A stretch of 64,000 bases of DNA from Dichetophora obliterata (GCA_963920525.1 OY986435.1:172399827-172463826), one strand, 5' to 3'; counted from the first letter of the stretch, positions 10,315-22,752 are shown. The notes: generated by a model not told the origin, from the letters alone. Program-made: numbers and translations.

Positions 10315-10829
10315 CAGCCCTATTTTGGCAGCTTAACTAAGCTCACCACATTAACAAAATAGTTAATATTAACAATTTGTTAAGGTTTCGTATTCTGCTG
10401 CAAAATTTAAAAGCTCTTTTCCTTACAATTTTGTTAATGACAGAAAGAGTCTTAACAAGGACTGAAATTTATGTGCTTAGATAGAAAATTGTTGTGCAAA
10501 TAACAACATAAAAAAAAAATTATAATATAATATTCAGTTTTAATACATTAACCTGAAAAATTGAAGAATTTTTACTTATTTTAAGTGTTGATAATGAAAT
10601 CTTTCAGTAGCCGTGGCAAATTTTTCAAGCGCTTGCAAAGTCACAAGCTGCACTCGAAGCATCTGTTCATATCGCGCATCTCTTCTTTCAATAGGCATAT
10701 CGATTTTCACCATGCATGGTGAACTTTTTGAATGATTTTTAAGAATACTAACATTTACATAACATAACAATCAGCTTAACAAGAGCTCCTTAACTATTTC
10801 TTGTTAAGCTAACAACCAGAATAGGGCTG
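10315..10829. mobile_element. TIR element CAGCCCTATTCTGG, possibly PIF/Harbinger-related
   Basis: The ends CAGCCCTATTTTGG (10315) and, inverted, CAGCCCTATTCTGG (10816-10829) continue with GTTAGCTTAAC-like sequence. Inside, a 64-codon minus-strand frame (10770-10576) ends RRDARYEQMLRVQLVTLQ...FH, with the MLEVQ-x-x-LQALE style of coiled C-terminus seen in Myb/MADF-like proteins of PIF/Harbinger transposons. That match is suggestive only. No 3-bp target duplication could be confirmed. Confidence 0.5.
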
Positions 10830-10929
10830 TTAATCTCTTGTAATTGTTGACCGATTAAGAAAAATTAAACACTGGGTATAATTCAAGATAATAGCGAAAA
10901 CTCCCTTTTTTAATATATTTTTGTTGGAT

Positions 10930-12012
10930 AATACGGATTTTAATCTCTAAGTCTGGAAAAATTTCAGGCCACTCGCAATATGTTAAAAAGTTATAGGCCT
11001 GCAAAGTTGTAAGAATGGCCTACAAATCTTGCTATTTTTTTTTAGTGTTCCGCATTATGGGTATCAAAAGAAAGGTAATGCTAGTACCTATTCAACGAGG
11101 TATCAAACATGAAAATCCATTCAGAACTTTTTACGATATACCTATGCCTATATTTACAATTTGTCTGAAAAACTAGTGGTTTCCCTTTTAAGAAAGCACT
11201 ACACTAAAAATGTTTATGTCTTTAAAAGTTTTTGACGTCGTCAAACCTGTGCACGTTTCACCCCGGGATGAATGACAGCTTATTAAACAAACTCACCACG
11301 GTACGGTCCGACCTTTACGTGCCATCATGCATTTTAACCACCGAGACTTCCGCCTCTTGTGTTTTCAGCTGGGAAGTCATCAACATCATCAATCGCCTGC
11401 TCTCTACAATTTGGTATAATTACTAAAGACTTACAATTCTCTATTTTGATCTACTTAAATCTACTTAAACTGAACTATTATTTGGTAAAATTATTCTTAA
11501 ATCTATCAACATCATCAATCGCCTGCTCTCTCCAATTGGTATGATTATTAAATACTTACAATTCTATATGTTGATCGACTTAAATCTACTTAAACCTAAC
11601 TATGATTTGTTGAAATTATTCTTAAATACTTAAAATGTAATCATTATAAATCTTTCTTTTTAAATCTCTAAACTCGGCTGTAAATTTACACCTACAATAA
11701 ATATCATTCTACAAATAAACTTGCTGAGCTCATTATTGGACATTCAAATCTGCAACAATTGCTTTGCTCAACCCCCCCACCCCGCATAAATAAAAGTTAT
11801 ACATGGATTTTCATGTTTGATTGCTGAATAGGTATTAGGTATTTTAATTACCTTTCTTATGATACAAAGTGTAGTTTTGTTGAAAATTTAAAAAAGTAGC
11901 AAGATTTGTAGGCCATATTTTCCAACTTTAGAGGCCTATTACTTCTAAACCAATTGTGAGCGGCCTGCAATTTCTCAGATTTGGAATAATGAGGCCAAAA
12001 TCAATATAATCT
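10930..12012. mobile_element. Foldback element with ~200-bp inverted arms
   Basis: The left arm (about 10930-11135) and right arm (about 11805-12012) are inverted copies sharing, in order, CAGGCC-CTC-CAAT, GGCCTACAAATCTTGCTA, AGAAAGGTAAT, CCTATTCA and ATCAAACATGAAAATCCAT. The middle holds a tandem duplication at 11377-11630 whose two ~127-bp units both start ATCAACATCATCAATCGCC. No transposase was found. Small open frames in the middle arise from the duplication. Confidence 0.75.
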
Positions 12013-14375
12013 ATAAAAAAAAAAATTAGAAATGAGAGTTGTCGCTATTTTTTATATGTTCCAAACATTGAACTATATCAAATTCTGATAACGTTCTTGA
12101 GAAAAAGAAGACTTTTTGGCAATACATATACATCTGGATTCGTGCTAAACCTAATATTAGAATTAATTCACAATAACTTGAGACATTTGGTAATGTTTCC
12201 ATGGCTCTGGGAGTGGTCCAGACCCGCGTACCCCTACTATATCTACCCCACTGACTCAAGTTAATGCTTTTTTTCATTTAAACACATATTTCGAGCTGTT
12301 GGTTTAATTCGCCGCCTTATGATAAACTTTTTATAAACTTACTAAATTGTTTTATGTCATTGTCGAGCATTCGTTTTCGTTTTATGATTCTGCCTATGCA
12401 TCAAGCTGTTAATTAACTAAACCTTAAAAAGCATCGCGAGCGGTACTTGCATTTTATGGCGAATTTCTAACCTTGAACCTTAACTTGTGACACTCGTATA
12501 AAAATGTAAAATAAAATTTAATTGTTTGCTCATATCTCATAAACTCTACTTGTTTTTATATTTGTTTGTTGTTTTTTTTTTCTCTGTGTTGAAGTAGGTG
12601 AAATTTTAGTGTAGTTTAGTGCTAACACATGTAGATCATGTTAAACATTTTGAGTTAAATAACAAAAACCTAAGGCTACGTAAAAAATATTGACGATACA
12701 CTTCTATTTCTGGTTCGATATTTGAAAGTGTTTTACTTTAATTTGAATGCCTAAGCTCTCGTAATGCTAAAGCAGCTAAGCACTGCAGTGATCGTGAGTT
12801 TATTTTAGCCAGGCACCACTTGAATTTTAGAATTTGCATAGCTGAGCATAAATTTGCTCTGTTTTGTTTTAAAATCGTTCGATATTAATACTTAAAAATT
12901 CTAAATTGCGCAAATACAAACAGTTATATCACGATTCTTAGAAATTTATGACTTACGTCATCTAGATCTAAAGGTGTGAAATAGTTCATTGAGACTAGTT
13001 TTTAGCAGCTAGCGTTCACTTACCAGGTACAAAGGATTCAATGTATATTTGCTATCGTTTAAATAAGCACATTTTGTGTTATCTTGCAAGTGTGAATATT
13101 ATCGTGAGCATGCAGCAGATGATTGCCCTATGATTATATTTATATCCATTACAATAATTATATGGCGAAAATGATGGAAATTCGAATGGAAATTCGGTTA
13201 GGAAATTAACGTAAACATATAATTTTTATGGCACTAACTGCGAACTACTGTCTTTAATGATGCAATAAAAGTTTTTAAGTGCTTTCAAATTTTAATTTGA
13301 TAAAAATGTACCTAAACCTTCTAGAAGTAATAAAAAAGGCAATTAAATATTTTATGAACATACCGGTTTAAAACGCAGTGAGACATAGTACCAATATCAC
13401 TATATTAAAGGGGAGAAACTCGACTAGCGGCTGAAAATATTGATGTTTAAGATTTTTGTTTTTTTTTTTTGGGACAATATGACATAATTTAAATTAATTC
13501 TTGTCAATGAGGTTATAAATGAGGTATAAATGCAAAAGCAAGGGTACACAAAAGGAAGTTTTTTGTGAAAAAATTCCCACACTAATCTAATGAAAGCAAC
13601 AATTAATCTGAACAACTTTTGTCCAAGGCTCAAAAAGTTTCCGCTTCAATAACAATAATACAATACAATACAAAAACAATAATACTTTATTAACTTTTTG
13701 TTTGTTCATCGCCGACACACATTGGTGCCAAACATGAAAAACACGGCCAAAAACCTTATTTTTAAATATGTTTGAAAAACATTTTTTACTTCAAATACCT
13801 ATTAAAGATAGATAAATAAAAAACCACGATGTCATTTTGTTATTTATTATTGACGCCTTTAAAGTCCTAAAGAAAGTTTAGCAAAATTTTAACAAAAAAA
13901 AAAAAGAAATGGTAAAATTTTGAGCCAATTTCAAGCATATGTTGTAATTTTTCTATAAGTCATTTAAGATGTTTAATATTTTCATTTATTGGATCAAGGC
14001 TTAAGTAGTCAGAAAAAATTAAAGCTTTAAATAATATTCATGTTTAGTATTTTAAAAAAATGCGTCGTTGGACACACGAGACAAGCGAAGCTTTTTCGCA
14101 GTTTTATTGATCTGATAATTTAAATGTTTTTTTTTAATAAAATAATTTTTAAATTGAAATCTTTTAAACACCATTATGTTTTAGGGTTAATTAAAAAATG
14201 CACAATATTCACACTAGTAAATTTCACTACATTTCATTATTATTTTATTTTATTTTATTTTAATCACTTTTGTGGTTTGTATATCTACTACATATGTAGG
14301 ACATTAATTTTTAATTATTCTTGTAAATATTTTTTTAATTATTATGAAAAATTATTAATGAAACTAGTATAAAAG
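12013..14375. other. No gene recognised; minor simple repeats
   Basis: Apart from an ATTTT repeat at 14232-14262 and short ACAAT repeats near 13650-13680, nothing here can be supported as a feature. It may be host intergenic or intronic DNA. Confidence 0.45.
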
Positions 14376-14439
14376 CCTGTCGTACGACAGGTTCTCCGCA
14401 CAATTCCTTTTTGGAGCCATTTGCCGAAAGCACTCTTTC

Positions 14440-14992
14440 TAAAGATTGATTTTTTATTCACTAGATTTTTGCAAAATACAAATGTACCACTTTAAATAAC
14501 ACTTTACGTATTGAAGCAGTGTTGAAAAATTAGTTCAAGTGTAAAAAGTCGTTTTTGGTAACAATCATAGTCTTACAAAACTTTACAAACTGCCCTTGCA
14601 ACCTTCATATACGTAGCAACTCAGGTGTCGTTTCGAGGCTGATGCAACTATATTTTTTAATACAATCGACTCAAAACGAATCAAAAGAATTTCATTAAAT
14701 TCGTCGTAAATTTTTCATAAAAGGATGAAAAAAAGAGGTAGATCCAAAACGTACTATTGTAAAAACCCAATATTGTCACTGATAAGTATCAAATATATTT
14801 TCTGTGCATACTTTCAGGCTTAACCTTTTTGAGAACAGTGTGCCTTGTAAAATTACTTTACTGTCAAAAAATAATTACAATTTGAGAAATACTGTGTGGA
14901 GCAGCACGATTGCCTTTTATGTATGTGCATATTTTCAGGCTGAACAGTTTGAGAGATATTGGGCACGGAGCAGCTTGTCTTTTATATGTTAA
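14440..14992 (+). repeat. Interspersed repeat R550, copy 1
   Basis: A ~550-bp sequence of unknown class that recurs inverted at 58300-58800. Shared landmarks in order are TGCAAAATACA, CAGTGTTGAAAAATTAGT, GTAGCAACTCAGGTG(T/A)CGTTT, AAGTATCAAATATATTTTCT, GTGCATACTTTCAGGCTGAA and GAGAGATATTGGG(C/T)ACGGAGCAGC. The phrase TTTCAGGCTGAAC occurs twice within each copy. No coding sequence is evident. Just upstream is an exact 16-bp palindrome, CCTGTCGTACGACAGG (14376-14391). Confidence 0.75.
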
Positions 14993-15607
14993 GATTATTG
15001 GTTTATGATACATAAAAGAGCAAAAGTATATTACAGATGTAATATCATCGATATATCTGGCAAATAATGCATCAATAGTTGTCTTTAATCGTGTTGTACA
15101 AATATTTGGAGTGTTTATCACTCACATCGGAAGCAGGTATTTCAAATTTTGAGGTCCTACACAATAGTAAGTCAAATATTAAGTTCTTTAAAATTTGTTA
15201 AACTTATAAATAAACACAATTTTTATTGATTGCTGCAAAGTTGTAAATATGTGACTTATGTGGTTTTTGAAATGGCCGATATAATTCTTTAATATTTTTA
15301 TGGAAAAATTCTAAAGCATGTCAAATTGGATCACGGGATTAATCACAATTACGTTATTTAATTAAAAATTAATTATTTACTAATTATGAAAATATTAATT
15401 ATTTACTTTCATTCGTGTTTTTCTGACAAATGCAATTTTTGCAATTTATGCAAAAAATGAATTAAGGTGCTACACTTAAACAGAAAAGATTGAATTAGTT
15501 TACAAACTGTATGATAGATAAGTAGAAAGTGATAACAGACTCTGTTCGAAAGAATTTGTTACTAGTTGTGTTTGTAAAAGTCTCAATTCTTAAAGACCTA
15601 AATAATC

Positions 15608-15920
15608 AAAATAAATAAGCCACTTCAGCCCTTGGAAGCACGACTTTGATCAATTGTTGTCAATTGTGTTGTGCGTGTTATTAAATGTTTGAACAAAAAT
15701 GGTCGAGAACTGCACCTACGAGTTTTATGCCAACTCCGAACGGCTTCTATTTCCAAGAAGCTTTGCATGGCAGTTTTTACTCTCTGAGGTTTAGCATTGT
15801 CTCCAACAAATATTAATTCAATTGAAAAAACATTCCGTCTGAGCTGGAAATTGAACCCAGGCTACCGCGGTTCCTTAACATACGGGCCACACACTCTACC
15901 CAGTAGACTACGGCCGCCAT
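15608..15920 (-). mobile_element. tRNA-derived SINE, copy 2
   Basis: Reverse-strand copy of the SINE. Read on the minus strand the head starts GGCGGCCGTAGTCTACTGGG (box A region) and has the best preserved box B, GGGTTCAATTTCC, then the CAGACGGAATGTTTT junction and the same body (CAATGCTAAACCTCAGAGAG, AACATTTAATAACACGCAC) and a tail ending in TTATTTATTTT. A small open frame through it (15797-16015) is an artefact of the head. Confidence 0.85.
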
Positions 15921-17289
15921 GTTATGTCTTTAACCATTACGTTAAATTAGCATTATTCTTGAAAAGTTCCTCACATTTGGCTACAATCAAGCTTCAAAGA
16001 CCCACAAAAGATTAATTTTTTTTCTCTGTTCTTCCAATTTAACAATACCTCCTTTGAATTTTATTAACGTTTAATAAAAATCCCGAAAACATTTAAATTC
16101 TGTGAATTGTCAGTAGTTCTAATTAATTTTTTAGCTAACGCAGTTCAATATTAATACTGGGCTTGGCTTTTCCCAGAGAACAAAGATAAACAAAGCCAAA
16201 GAAAAAGAAATACATTCTTGTAATACACTAAACGATGAGACTCGCTCAACATAACGAGGCAACATCTTAATCTTAAATCAGAGAAAATAAAAAAATAAAC
16301 GAAAAGAAACTAAAGCACCTGACTTTACCTGATTTTATATTATGCTCACAAAAAAAAAAAAAAAAAGAAAAAAGAAAAACAAAACAAGTAAAAACCCATT
16401 TTTTAATTCATTCAAAAACAGAATCGAATAAAATTTGAATATAAACTAAGCCTGTATATGTGGCTGTATGTATGGTATCTAAGGGCGTATGCATATGTGG
16501 GCTGAGCGTTAGACACGATCGATCGAATGATTGTTTTTAAATGAAACTATTAAATGTTTTAATTTAACTAAAATTAAATCGCAACAAAAAGTTAGCCTGA
16601 TAATTAATTTTACGACCTTTGTAAAGCAGCACAAATCGGCAAACTAAATAGCTCATCCAATATTAAAGTGTTCGACTGAGAGCACGTCGAAGCATACTTC
16701 AAAGGTCGCTCGTCCAAGGATTGCTGCATCATAGCTGTGTTTTTTTTTACGCAAAAATATGTACGACATAAAGCATGTCAAGAGGAGGGCGGGGGAGGGG
16801 CTCTTTAATGAAATTTCAATGATTTCATTCATACACAAACTGACAGACACATGCACTCACTTGCTCACTTTTTGATTATTGTCTGTTAAAGTGTTGCCAG
16901 ATGCCTCGTTGTTTACGCCAAATTAATATTGTCACGCCAGGATAAGTTTTGTACAGTATTTTTAACAATTTTGAAATATGTCTCTAACTTTAAAAATATA
17001 ACTTTACATTTATTTATGAAGGACTGATGTTTTAAAAAAGCTGTCAAAATATTTGTGCAGATCAAAATATCTAAATAAAGAAACTATTTAAGGGGTATGC
17101 ACAGTGTAAATGTACGAATTTTATGTGTTAGAATTTTGTTTATTTTATAAAAATAAATCTGTTTGATGGATTCATATCAAACATTTTACACATCTTTAGT
17201 ACATTAATAAAAACTTAAAAAATTATAAATAAATTATATACTTCGTTATTTTTAATGGTATATTTTTGCATAATGGTCCTTTAAAAATT
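15921..17289. other. No gene recognised
   Basis: AT-rich DNA with an A-run at 16349-16375 and a short G-rich tract at 16783-16800. The small open frames have no recognisable domain. Confidence 0.45.
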
Positions 17290-17345
17290 TCACCTCTTTA
17301 ATCTGGCCTCAGTGGCATTGACAGCAATGCTTTCAAATGGATCAT
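17290..17345 (-). CDS. Possible terminal exon of an unidentified host gene
   Basis: On the minus strand a pyrimidine-rich stretch ending CCCTCAG is followed by a 56-base frame coding for DDPFESIAVNATEARLKR and a TGA stop at 17292-17290; the first residue of that string is completed across the junction. Codon use looks protein-like, unlike the surroundings, and an AATAAA polyadenylation-type hexamer lies about 150 bases further on. I do not recognise the protein. Upstream exons would lie to the right and were not found. Chance is a real alternative. Confidence 0.25.
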
Positions 17346-18304
17346 CTGAGGGAAAAAAACGAAAAAGATTCCTAAAATATATGGTATTAGATATAGCCGC
17401 ACATAGGGATTTACAAAATATCGTTAAGAAAATAATTTTCGAAATTTTCGAGAATTTTTCAATAGAAAATTGTTTATAAAAACAAAGATAAAAAACGGCT
17501 ATGAACGGATGAAGAGGCACGTTTCTTCTATAAAATCCAGTTTTATTCAAATCGATAGAACGAAAATTGTCTTAGTTATACCGTCAACCAGGTAAAAAAA
17601 GTGATTTTGGGTAAATGGCATTTAAAGATTTGGAAAAGATAAGAACGCTCGGCTCGCGTGACAGCATTTGGCTGTTTCTATTTTTTTCGAATACTTAACG
17701 TTCGATATCGTCTTTACTTAACGTTTTGAATAGTCATATGCAATTGAAACTTGAGATACATATTCTTGGGAATGTAAATTTATGAAAAAAAACTGGATTT
17801 TTTAAGATGTATACTATATATACCCTTCAATTGCTTCATAAATTTTAAAGCTGCTTTACGACACATCTTTTTTAAAAAACACAAATTTTATTCAGTTTCA
17901 CATTTGTCACTATGGATCTCGTGTTTAAGGTAGTTGTCCAGTGTGACGAGTTAAAAACATTGATTTTTTTAAATTCATCGCAAGAAAACTATCTTAAAAA
18001 TATGCTCTAAAAGTTTGGGACCGAAATTTAAAACATTTTAAAAGTTACAGCCAGAAGAGAGCGCGCCGCAGTTTTTTATGAAAGTGCTGTCAAAACTTTA
18101 AAAACGTTCTTCTCGAAACTACGTTTCTGAAACTTTGGGGAAGTACTGACTAAAGCGTTTAAACTGATTCTTTTCTTAACCAAATTAGTTAATTATAACT
18201 CGATATGTTAAAATGTATAGAACTATATCCAAAAAATCAGATCAAAAAATATTTAGGATAAAATTACTAATAAAATTTTTTTTAAATAAAAACAGAGGCT
18301 ATTC

Positions 18305-18660
18305 GTTGAATGTACAAATGTTTTGTACATAGTACAAACGTTTGTAGTAATGTTCGCATGAAAAAATTTTTGAGTTCGTAACTTTGTACATTCTACAAAC
18401 GCTAATTTGTAAAAATCTATAATGTATAAATTTGTGAACTGAACGAACATTGCTTGATAATATACAAAGCGGTGGCAGCAGCGTTCGCATATTTGTTCGT
18501 ATCTTTTGTAGATGAAACGAATGCGTTTGTACAATGTACAAACAAATTTTTCTTTGTACAATGTACAAACGGTCATTTGTATTATTCACCAAGTCGTTCG
18601 TAGGCTGAAAAGAACAAACAGTTTTGTAGAATATAATTATTTTTTTGCACATAGTACGAA
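18305..18660. repeat. Cluster of short TTTGTAC palindromes
   Basis: At least four imperfect palindromes of the form TTTGTACAATGTACAAAC occur in about 350 bp (near 18324, 18390, 18527 and 18552), with further half-sites (ACAAACG, TTTGTAG). Because the units are self-complementary, both strands give long spurious open frames. Origin unknown: possibly an internally repetitive MITE or a cluster of protein-binding sites. Confidence 0.7.
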
Positions 18661-19373
18661 GTTTTTTTTGGGTGTATTTATAGAAATCCTATCCATAGAA
18701 AAAATTTTATTGCGATTTTCGTGTTCAGCAGGCCAAAATCTAGAGGAAAAGTTTAGTGGCGTATCGATCAAGAAAATGGTGGCGCATAGTGTTATAAATG
18801 CCGTTTTACTTATTTTGCAGTGACTCTTACAATTTTAATCCATGTCAGATAAAAGAAATCGAAATTTTGTATAATTCACAATTTTTATTTGTTCTGTAAA
18901 AGTTTCCAAATTCTGTTTTTTTTTGGCTTTTGTTCCGTTTTTTTTTAAATAAAAATCTGGCAACGCTGGCCTGTTAGCACTTTTACTATGCCATTTTGCC
19001 GTACACCAATTGTTGTTGATTTAGTTGCTTTCATTATTTCTTTCCAGGCTGTTTGGAACTTAATCTTGGTTATTCGTTAAATCGATTTTAATTGAATTTT
19101 TTTTTCATTGAAACAAAATTCCACATTATGACCTGCTTTACCAATTTAACTGGCGTGCGAGCATGTATGTGTTTTTTTGCTAAAAATAATTTCGATACTT
19201 TATATTATAATCCTCTCGCTATATATTTAATAATCCAATACACTCAAACTTCAATGTCCACTCAGAATAAATTAAGTAAATTTATTAAACAAAACTATAG
19301 TAAAAATGCCAAAGTTTTACGCAGAAAAATTTTTTGTAGACCCATTCTATTTTTAAAGTAAGCAATACTTTTT

Positions 19374-19929
19374 TTATGAGCTTTAGATCAAGTAAGTTTT
19401 TAATAAGGCAACAACAACAACTCTGTATAGAGTCAATCACTTAGCTGACTAGACATTCTGTTTCGGAAATCGCTACATTTTACTCTTCAGTAGTCTTTGA
19501 GTGATTAAGCTGTGATCAACTCACTGTTTGAAGTAGTATATGACTGGGCAGATTTTGGAATTCATTCTTATGAATTTCGACAAACTGTCGAACACCAATG
19601 AATATTGAAATAAATAAAGAAGCAACTAGAACAGATAGATGGCAACCTTGGTAGAGTTGATGGCGGTGATCTATAACTAGCCTACTGCTTTGAAATGTCA
19701 TATGATTAGCAGCCATACAATTTATATGAATGAATTCCAAAATCTGCCCAGTCATATACTACTTCAAACAGTGAGTTGATCATAGCTTAATCACTCAAAG
19801 ACTACTGAAGAGGAAAATGTAGCGATTTCCGAAACAGACTCTCTAGTCAGCTAAGTGATTGACTCTATACAGAGTTGTTGTTGTTGTTGTTGCCTTTTAA
19901 AAAACTTACTTGATCTAAAGCTCACAATT
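19374..19929. mobile_element. Foldback element FB-A, full copy
   Basis: Inverted arms of about 200 bp: left 19374-19572 and right 19728-19929. Both carry GAGCTTTAGATCAAGTAAG, an ACAACAACAACTCTGTATAG block, GTCAATCACTTAGCTGACTA, TTTCGGAAATCGCTACATTT, CAGTAGTCTTTGAGTGATTA and GTATATGACTGGGCAGATTT. The loop of about 155 bp has no coding capacity. Shorter relatives lie at 6434-6720, 25443-25552 and 39229-39290. The arms are highly similar, so this copy is probably recent. Confidence 0.88.
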
Positions 19930-20155
19930 TAATTCATGTTATAATTTAATAGATCATTAAACTAATTAATACTTTTTTAATTTAAAAAATTTCAATGAAT
20001 TTTCTAAAACAGGTCATAAATTTTTATTGTCGTAGAGACAAAACTTTAAACAAAGGTGAATATTATTTACTTCAAAACAAAAAATAAAAAATGTGTAAAT
20101 TTAAAAAAAAGCCAATCAAAACTTGTCAGCGATTATAAATTCAAAGACAGTAGAT

Positions 20156-20499
20156 TAATTCACGATCTTGCTGCATCGTTGCAAATGCAAAATTAGCTGC
20201 TTTTACAGTAACAAAAAGCATGACGCTATTCTGAATGAATGTGTTCATTTTGCATTGAACACCACCGATACTTTTTGAACACCGCTGATTAAGCAGTTGT
20301 TTTCTTTGTTTACATTTTTATCTGCAAAAAAGTTCCATTTATAATCAAAGAAAGTAGTTGTAAGGAACGTAGGAAGAAATTCGAAACGACAGAAAAACTG
20401 TTGTAAAGCATTTGCAACATCATAATATTAAAGGCGTACTCACAAAATTCTACCCTAGCAAAAACGCATTTGCAACGATGCAACAAGTTCGTGAATTAC
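20156..20499. mobile_element. MITE with AATTCACG ends
   Basis: The ends are inverted copies about 33 bp long: TAATTCACGATCTTGCTGC at the left and, inverted, TAATTCACGAACTTGTTGC at the right; both continue ATCGTTGCAAATGC. TA stands at both outer edges. The 344-bp body has no gene. Confidence 0.75.
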
Positions 20500-20765
20500 C
20501 CCAGTGTTTTGTAACGACGCAGCACCTCGCATTTAGCTCTCAGTGTGAACATAGCATAAAATATCAAGTTCAAAACTTAAGTTTTTGTCGAATGTGTTAA
20601 GGTTTTGCTATTATGACGACGCCACTTTGTATGGAAGGAAGACGCAACTACTTTAATTTATTTTCAACGCAATTCCAAATGTTGAGTGCAAAGAAGTAGA
20701 CGTGGTTTTTGTCCGATTTGGCTGATTAACATTTACATGATCTTTATTTTTCGGAAAGAAGCTTA

Positions 20766-21893
20766 TACAGCGTGACAAATATGTCTTGATACAAAAACAA
20801 AGTAGATTTTTGCAATAAAGCTTCATTTTATTTTAAAAAATATGTATGCACAAATATTAAATAAAGTTAAAATATTTGATTTATATGACAGTTACTCGAT
20901 GGCCAGGCCTTTATTAGCCACAACCCGCCGAAGTCTGCAATCAAAATTGTTACATGCAGCACGCACTACTTCCATCAATATTTTGTTCCATACATCCATA
21001 ATAGCAGCTTTAAAATCCTTCAAGCTATTGTACTCATATTCCTTAAGTCGCTGTACCATATATCCTCATATGCAAAAGTCTAAGGAATTGCAGTCTGGTG
21101 AGCTAGGAGGACATTCATCTTTAAGTATAAAATCTGTTAAGTTATGCTCACACCAGTCTTGAACCATTATAGCGGTGTGGGCAGGTGCGCCATCTTGCTG
21201 GAAGCAATAATATTTGGTTCCATACATGGCCTCTACCAGTATGGACCATAATGGATTACGAGTTTTGATATCTTGGCACATGCTTTTTGTCATTTGGAAT
21301 GTGCTTGTATGATACTGCCCATAATCTGTCATTTTGCGTGTGGTGCGGTACCTCCAGAACAAAAAGTTTTTCATCTGAAAAAAGATATCATCGCCAGCGT
21401 GCCAAGAAAGAATAAGTTTCGTTCTTTGCAATCGCTTGTCCACGATTGCGTTAGGAAGGTCATGCATTTTCTTCTTTTTAAAGGCATTCATATTGAGGTC
21501 GCAACGCAAAAGGAGCCTTAAAGATTCTCGGTGCATTCCTATATTGTTGGCCGTCTTTCGTGCTGAACGGTCACAATTTCGTCGAATTCATTCTCTCACT
21601 GTTTTAATCGCATTTGCAGTACGGACGTTATGTTTTCTTCCACTTTTCCTACTGTCTTGTATGGAACCAGTATCCAGAAATCGCTTAATCGTATAATATA
21701 CGTAATTTCTCTTCATTCCTAAATGTGATAAATTGCGGAAGGTTTCTCTACAACTTACACCAATTTTGTATTTATTTACAACTAAGGAGCGTATATCAAC
21801 CTTACCGAATAACTTTTTACTGTCGCGACTTAAACAATTTGAATGTAATTTTGTATATTTGTAACATATGTATATTTGTATATATGTAACACA
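20766..21893 (-). mobile_element. maT-like (DD37D) transposon, approximate extent
   Basis: A region of about 1.1 kb built around the DD37D transposase pseudogene. Candidate terminal repeats are TACAGCGTGACAAATATG (left, about 20767) and, inverted, TACTGTGTTACATATATA (right). They match at only about two thirds of positions, so the boundaries are tentative. Confidence 0.5.
20892..21740 (-). pseudogene. DD37D (maT-like) transposase pseudogene
   Basis: Minus-strand relic of a Tc1/mariner-superfamily transposase. In order: helix-turn-helix with TIKRFLDTGSIQD and KSGR (about 21690-21620); IRRNCDRSARKTANNIGMHR; NDLPNAIVDKR-like linker; first catalytic aspartate in FSDEKLFVLEV (other frame, about 21375); second in CFQQDGAPAHTA; third in SSPDCNSLDF. 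Between the second and third aspartates there are 37 residues, the DD37D spacing of the maT group. The C-terminus AAIMDVWNKI...NKGLAIE stops at 20892-20894. At least two frameshifts and several stops make it inactive. Confidence 0.85.
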
Positions 21894-22314
21894 GTATATT
21901 AAATTTAGTTATCGTGATCACAGACCAACAGACGCACATGACTTAATCGACTCAGAAGGTGATGCTGATCATTGATCAGTGATCAAGAGTATACGAGAAT
22001 GGGTTAAAAAGTTTCCAACCTTAACGTGCAGATGGCAGCACTCGTCAATAAAAGCTAGGATATGTGGTTACGCATTTCTTGACAGGTACTCACCAAAATT
22101 TTATTTATTTTGAACTCGGAATAGTTGTTTGACAATCATTTGAGTGAGTAATTTAATATTTGGTTTTTGAAACGCCTACGCAAATCAAAAGTGAGTTGAA
22201 CGCTGTGAACGGGAACTCATTTACCACCGTGAAATTTTTAGTGAAACTGCAATCATAGACCGTAACATCGATAGAGTTCACGAAATGGTGCTAAACGACC
22301 GTCTAATTAAAGTA

Positions 22315-22683
22315 ATACTACATTTATATTGAGCCAAATGACTCATTTCAGGTCATTCAGCCAAATGAGAAAGGAAATCATCTCATTTCAAATACAAATT
22401 CTCAGTTGCAATTCATCACATTTGAAATGAATGAATGAATAAGATTGGATACGTTCTTTAAACTTTTGAAATTACAAACAATTTCGAAAGCATTCAATTG
22501 AGAATGGATAAAAAACACTGAACACACTAAAAACATAGAAAAAAGTCAACCAACAAACATAAAAAAAACAACAACAAACAACCAGTTGTCAAACGAAATG
22601 AGATACTTTCGCAAAAAAAAACCAATGTTGACACATTTGAATGACTCATTTTTAATGAGTCATTTGGCTCAATGTAAACTTAG
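22315..22683. mobile_element. MITE inserted in the mariner (GAGCCAAATGACTCATT ends)
   Basis: Inverted ends share ATTGAGCCAAATGACTCATT after a less conserved ACTACATTTAT/ACTAAGTTTAC start. TA flanks both sides (22313-22314 and 22684-22685). Removing it restores the mariner frame, IK followed by V(R)EIAES. The motif ATTTGAAATGA also recurs inside. 369 bp, no coding capacity. Confidence 0.85.
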
Positions 22684-22752
22684 TACCAGAGAGATAGCAG
22701 AGTCTATGATATGTCCAAAGAATGTGTTTGGCAAATATTGAATCATGATTTA

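Noticed and set aside
18253..18652. Two overlapping frames of over 100 codons, minus strand
   Set aside because: They arise from repeated TTTGTACA palindromes, which read open in several frames; no domain.
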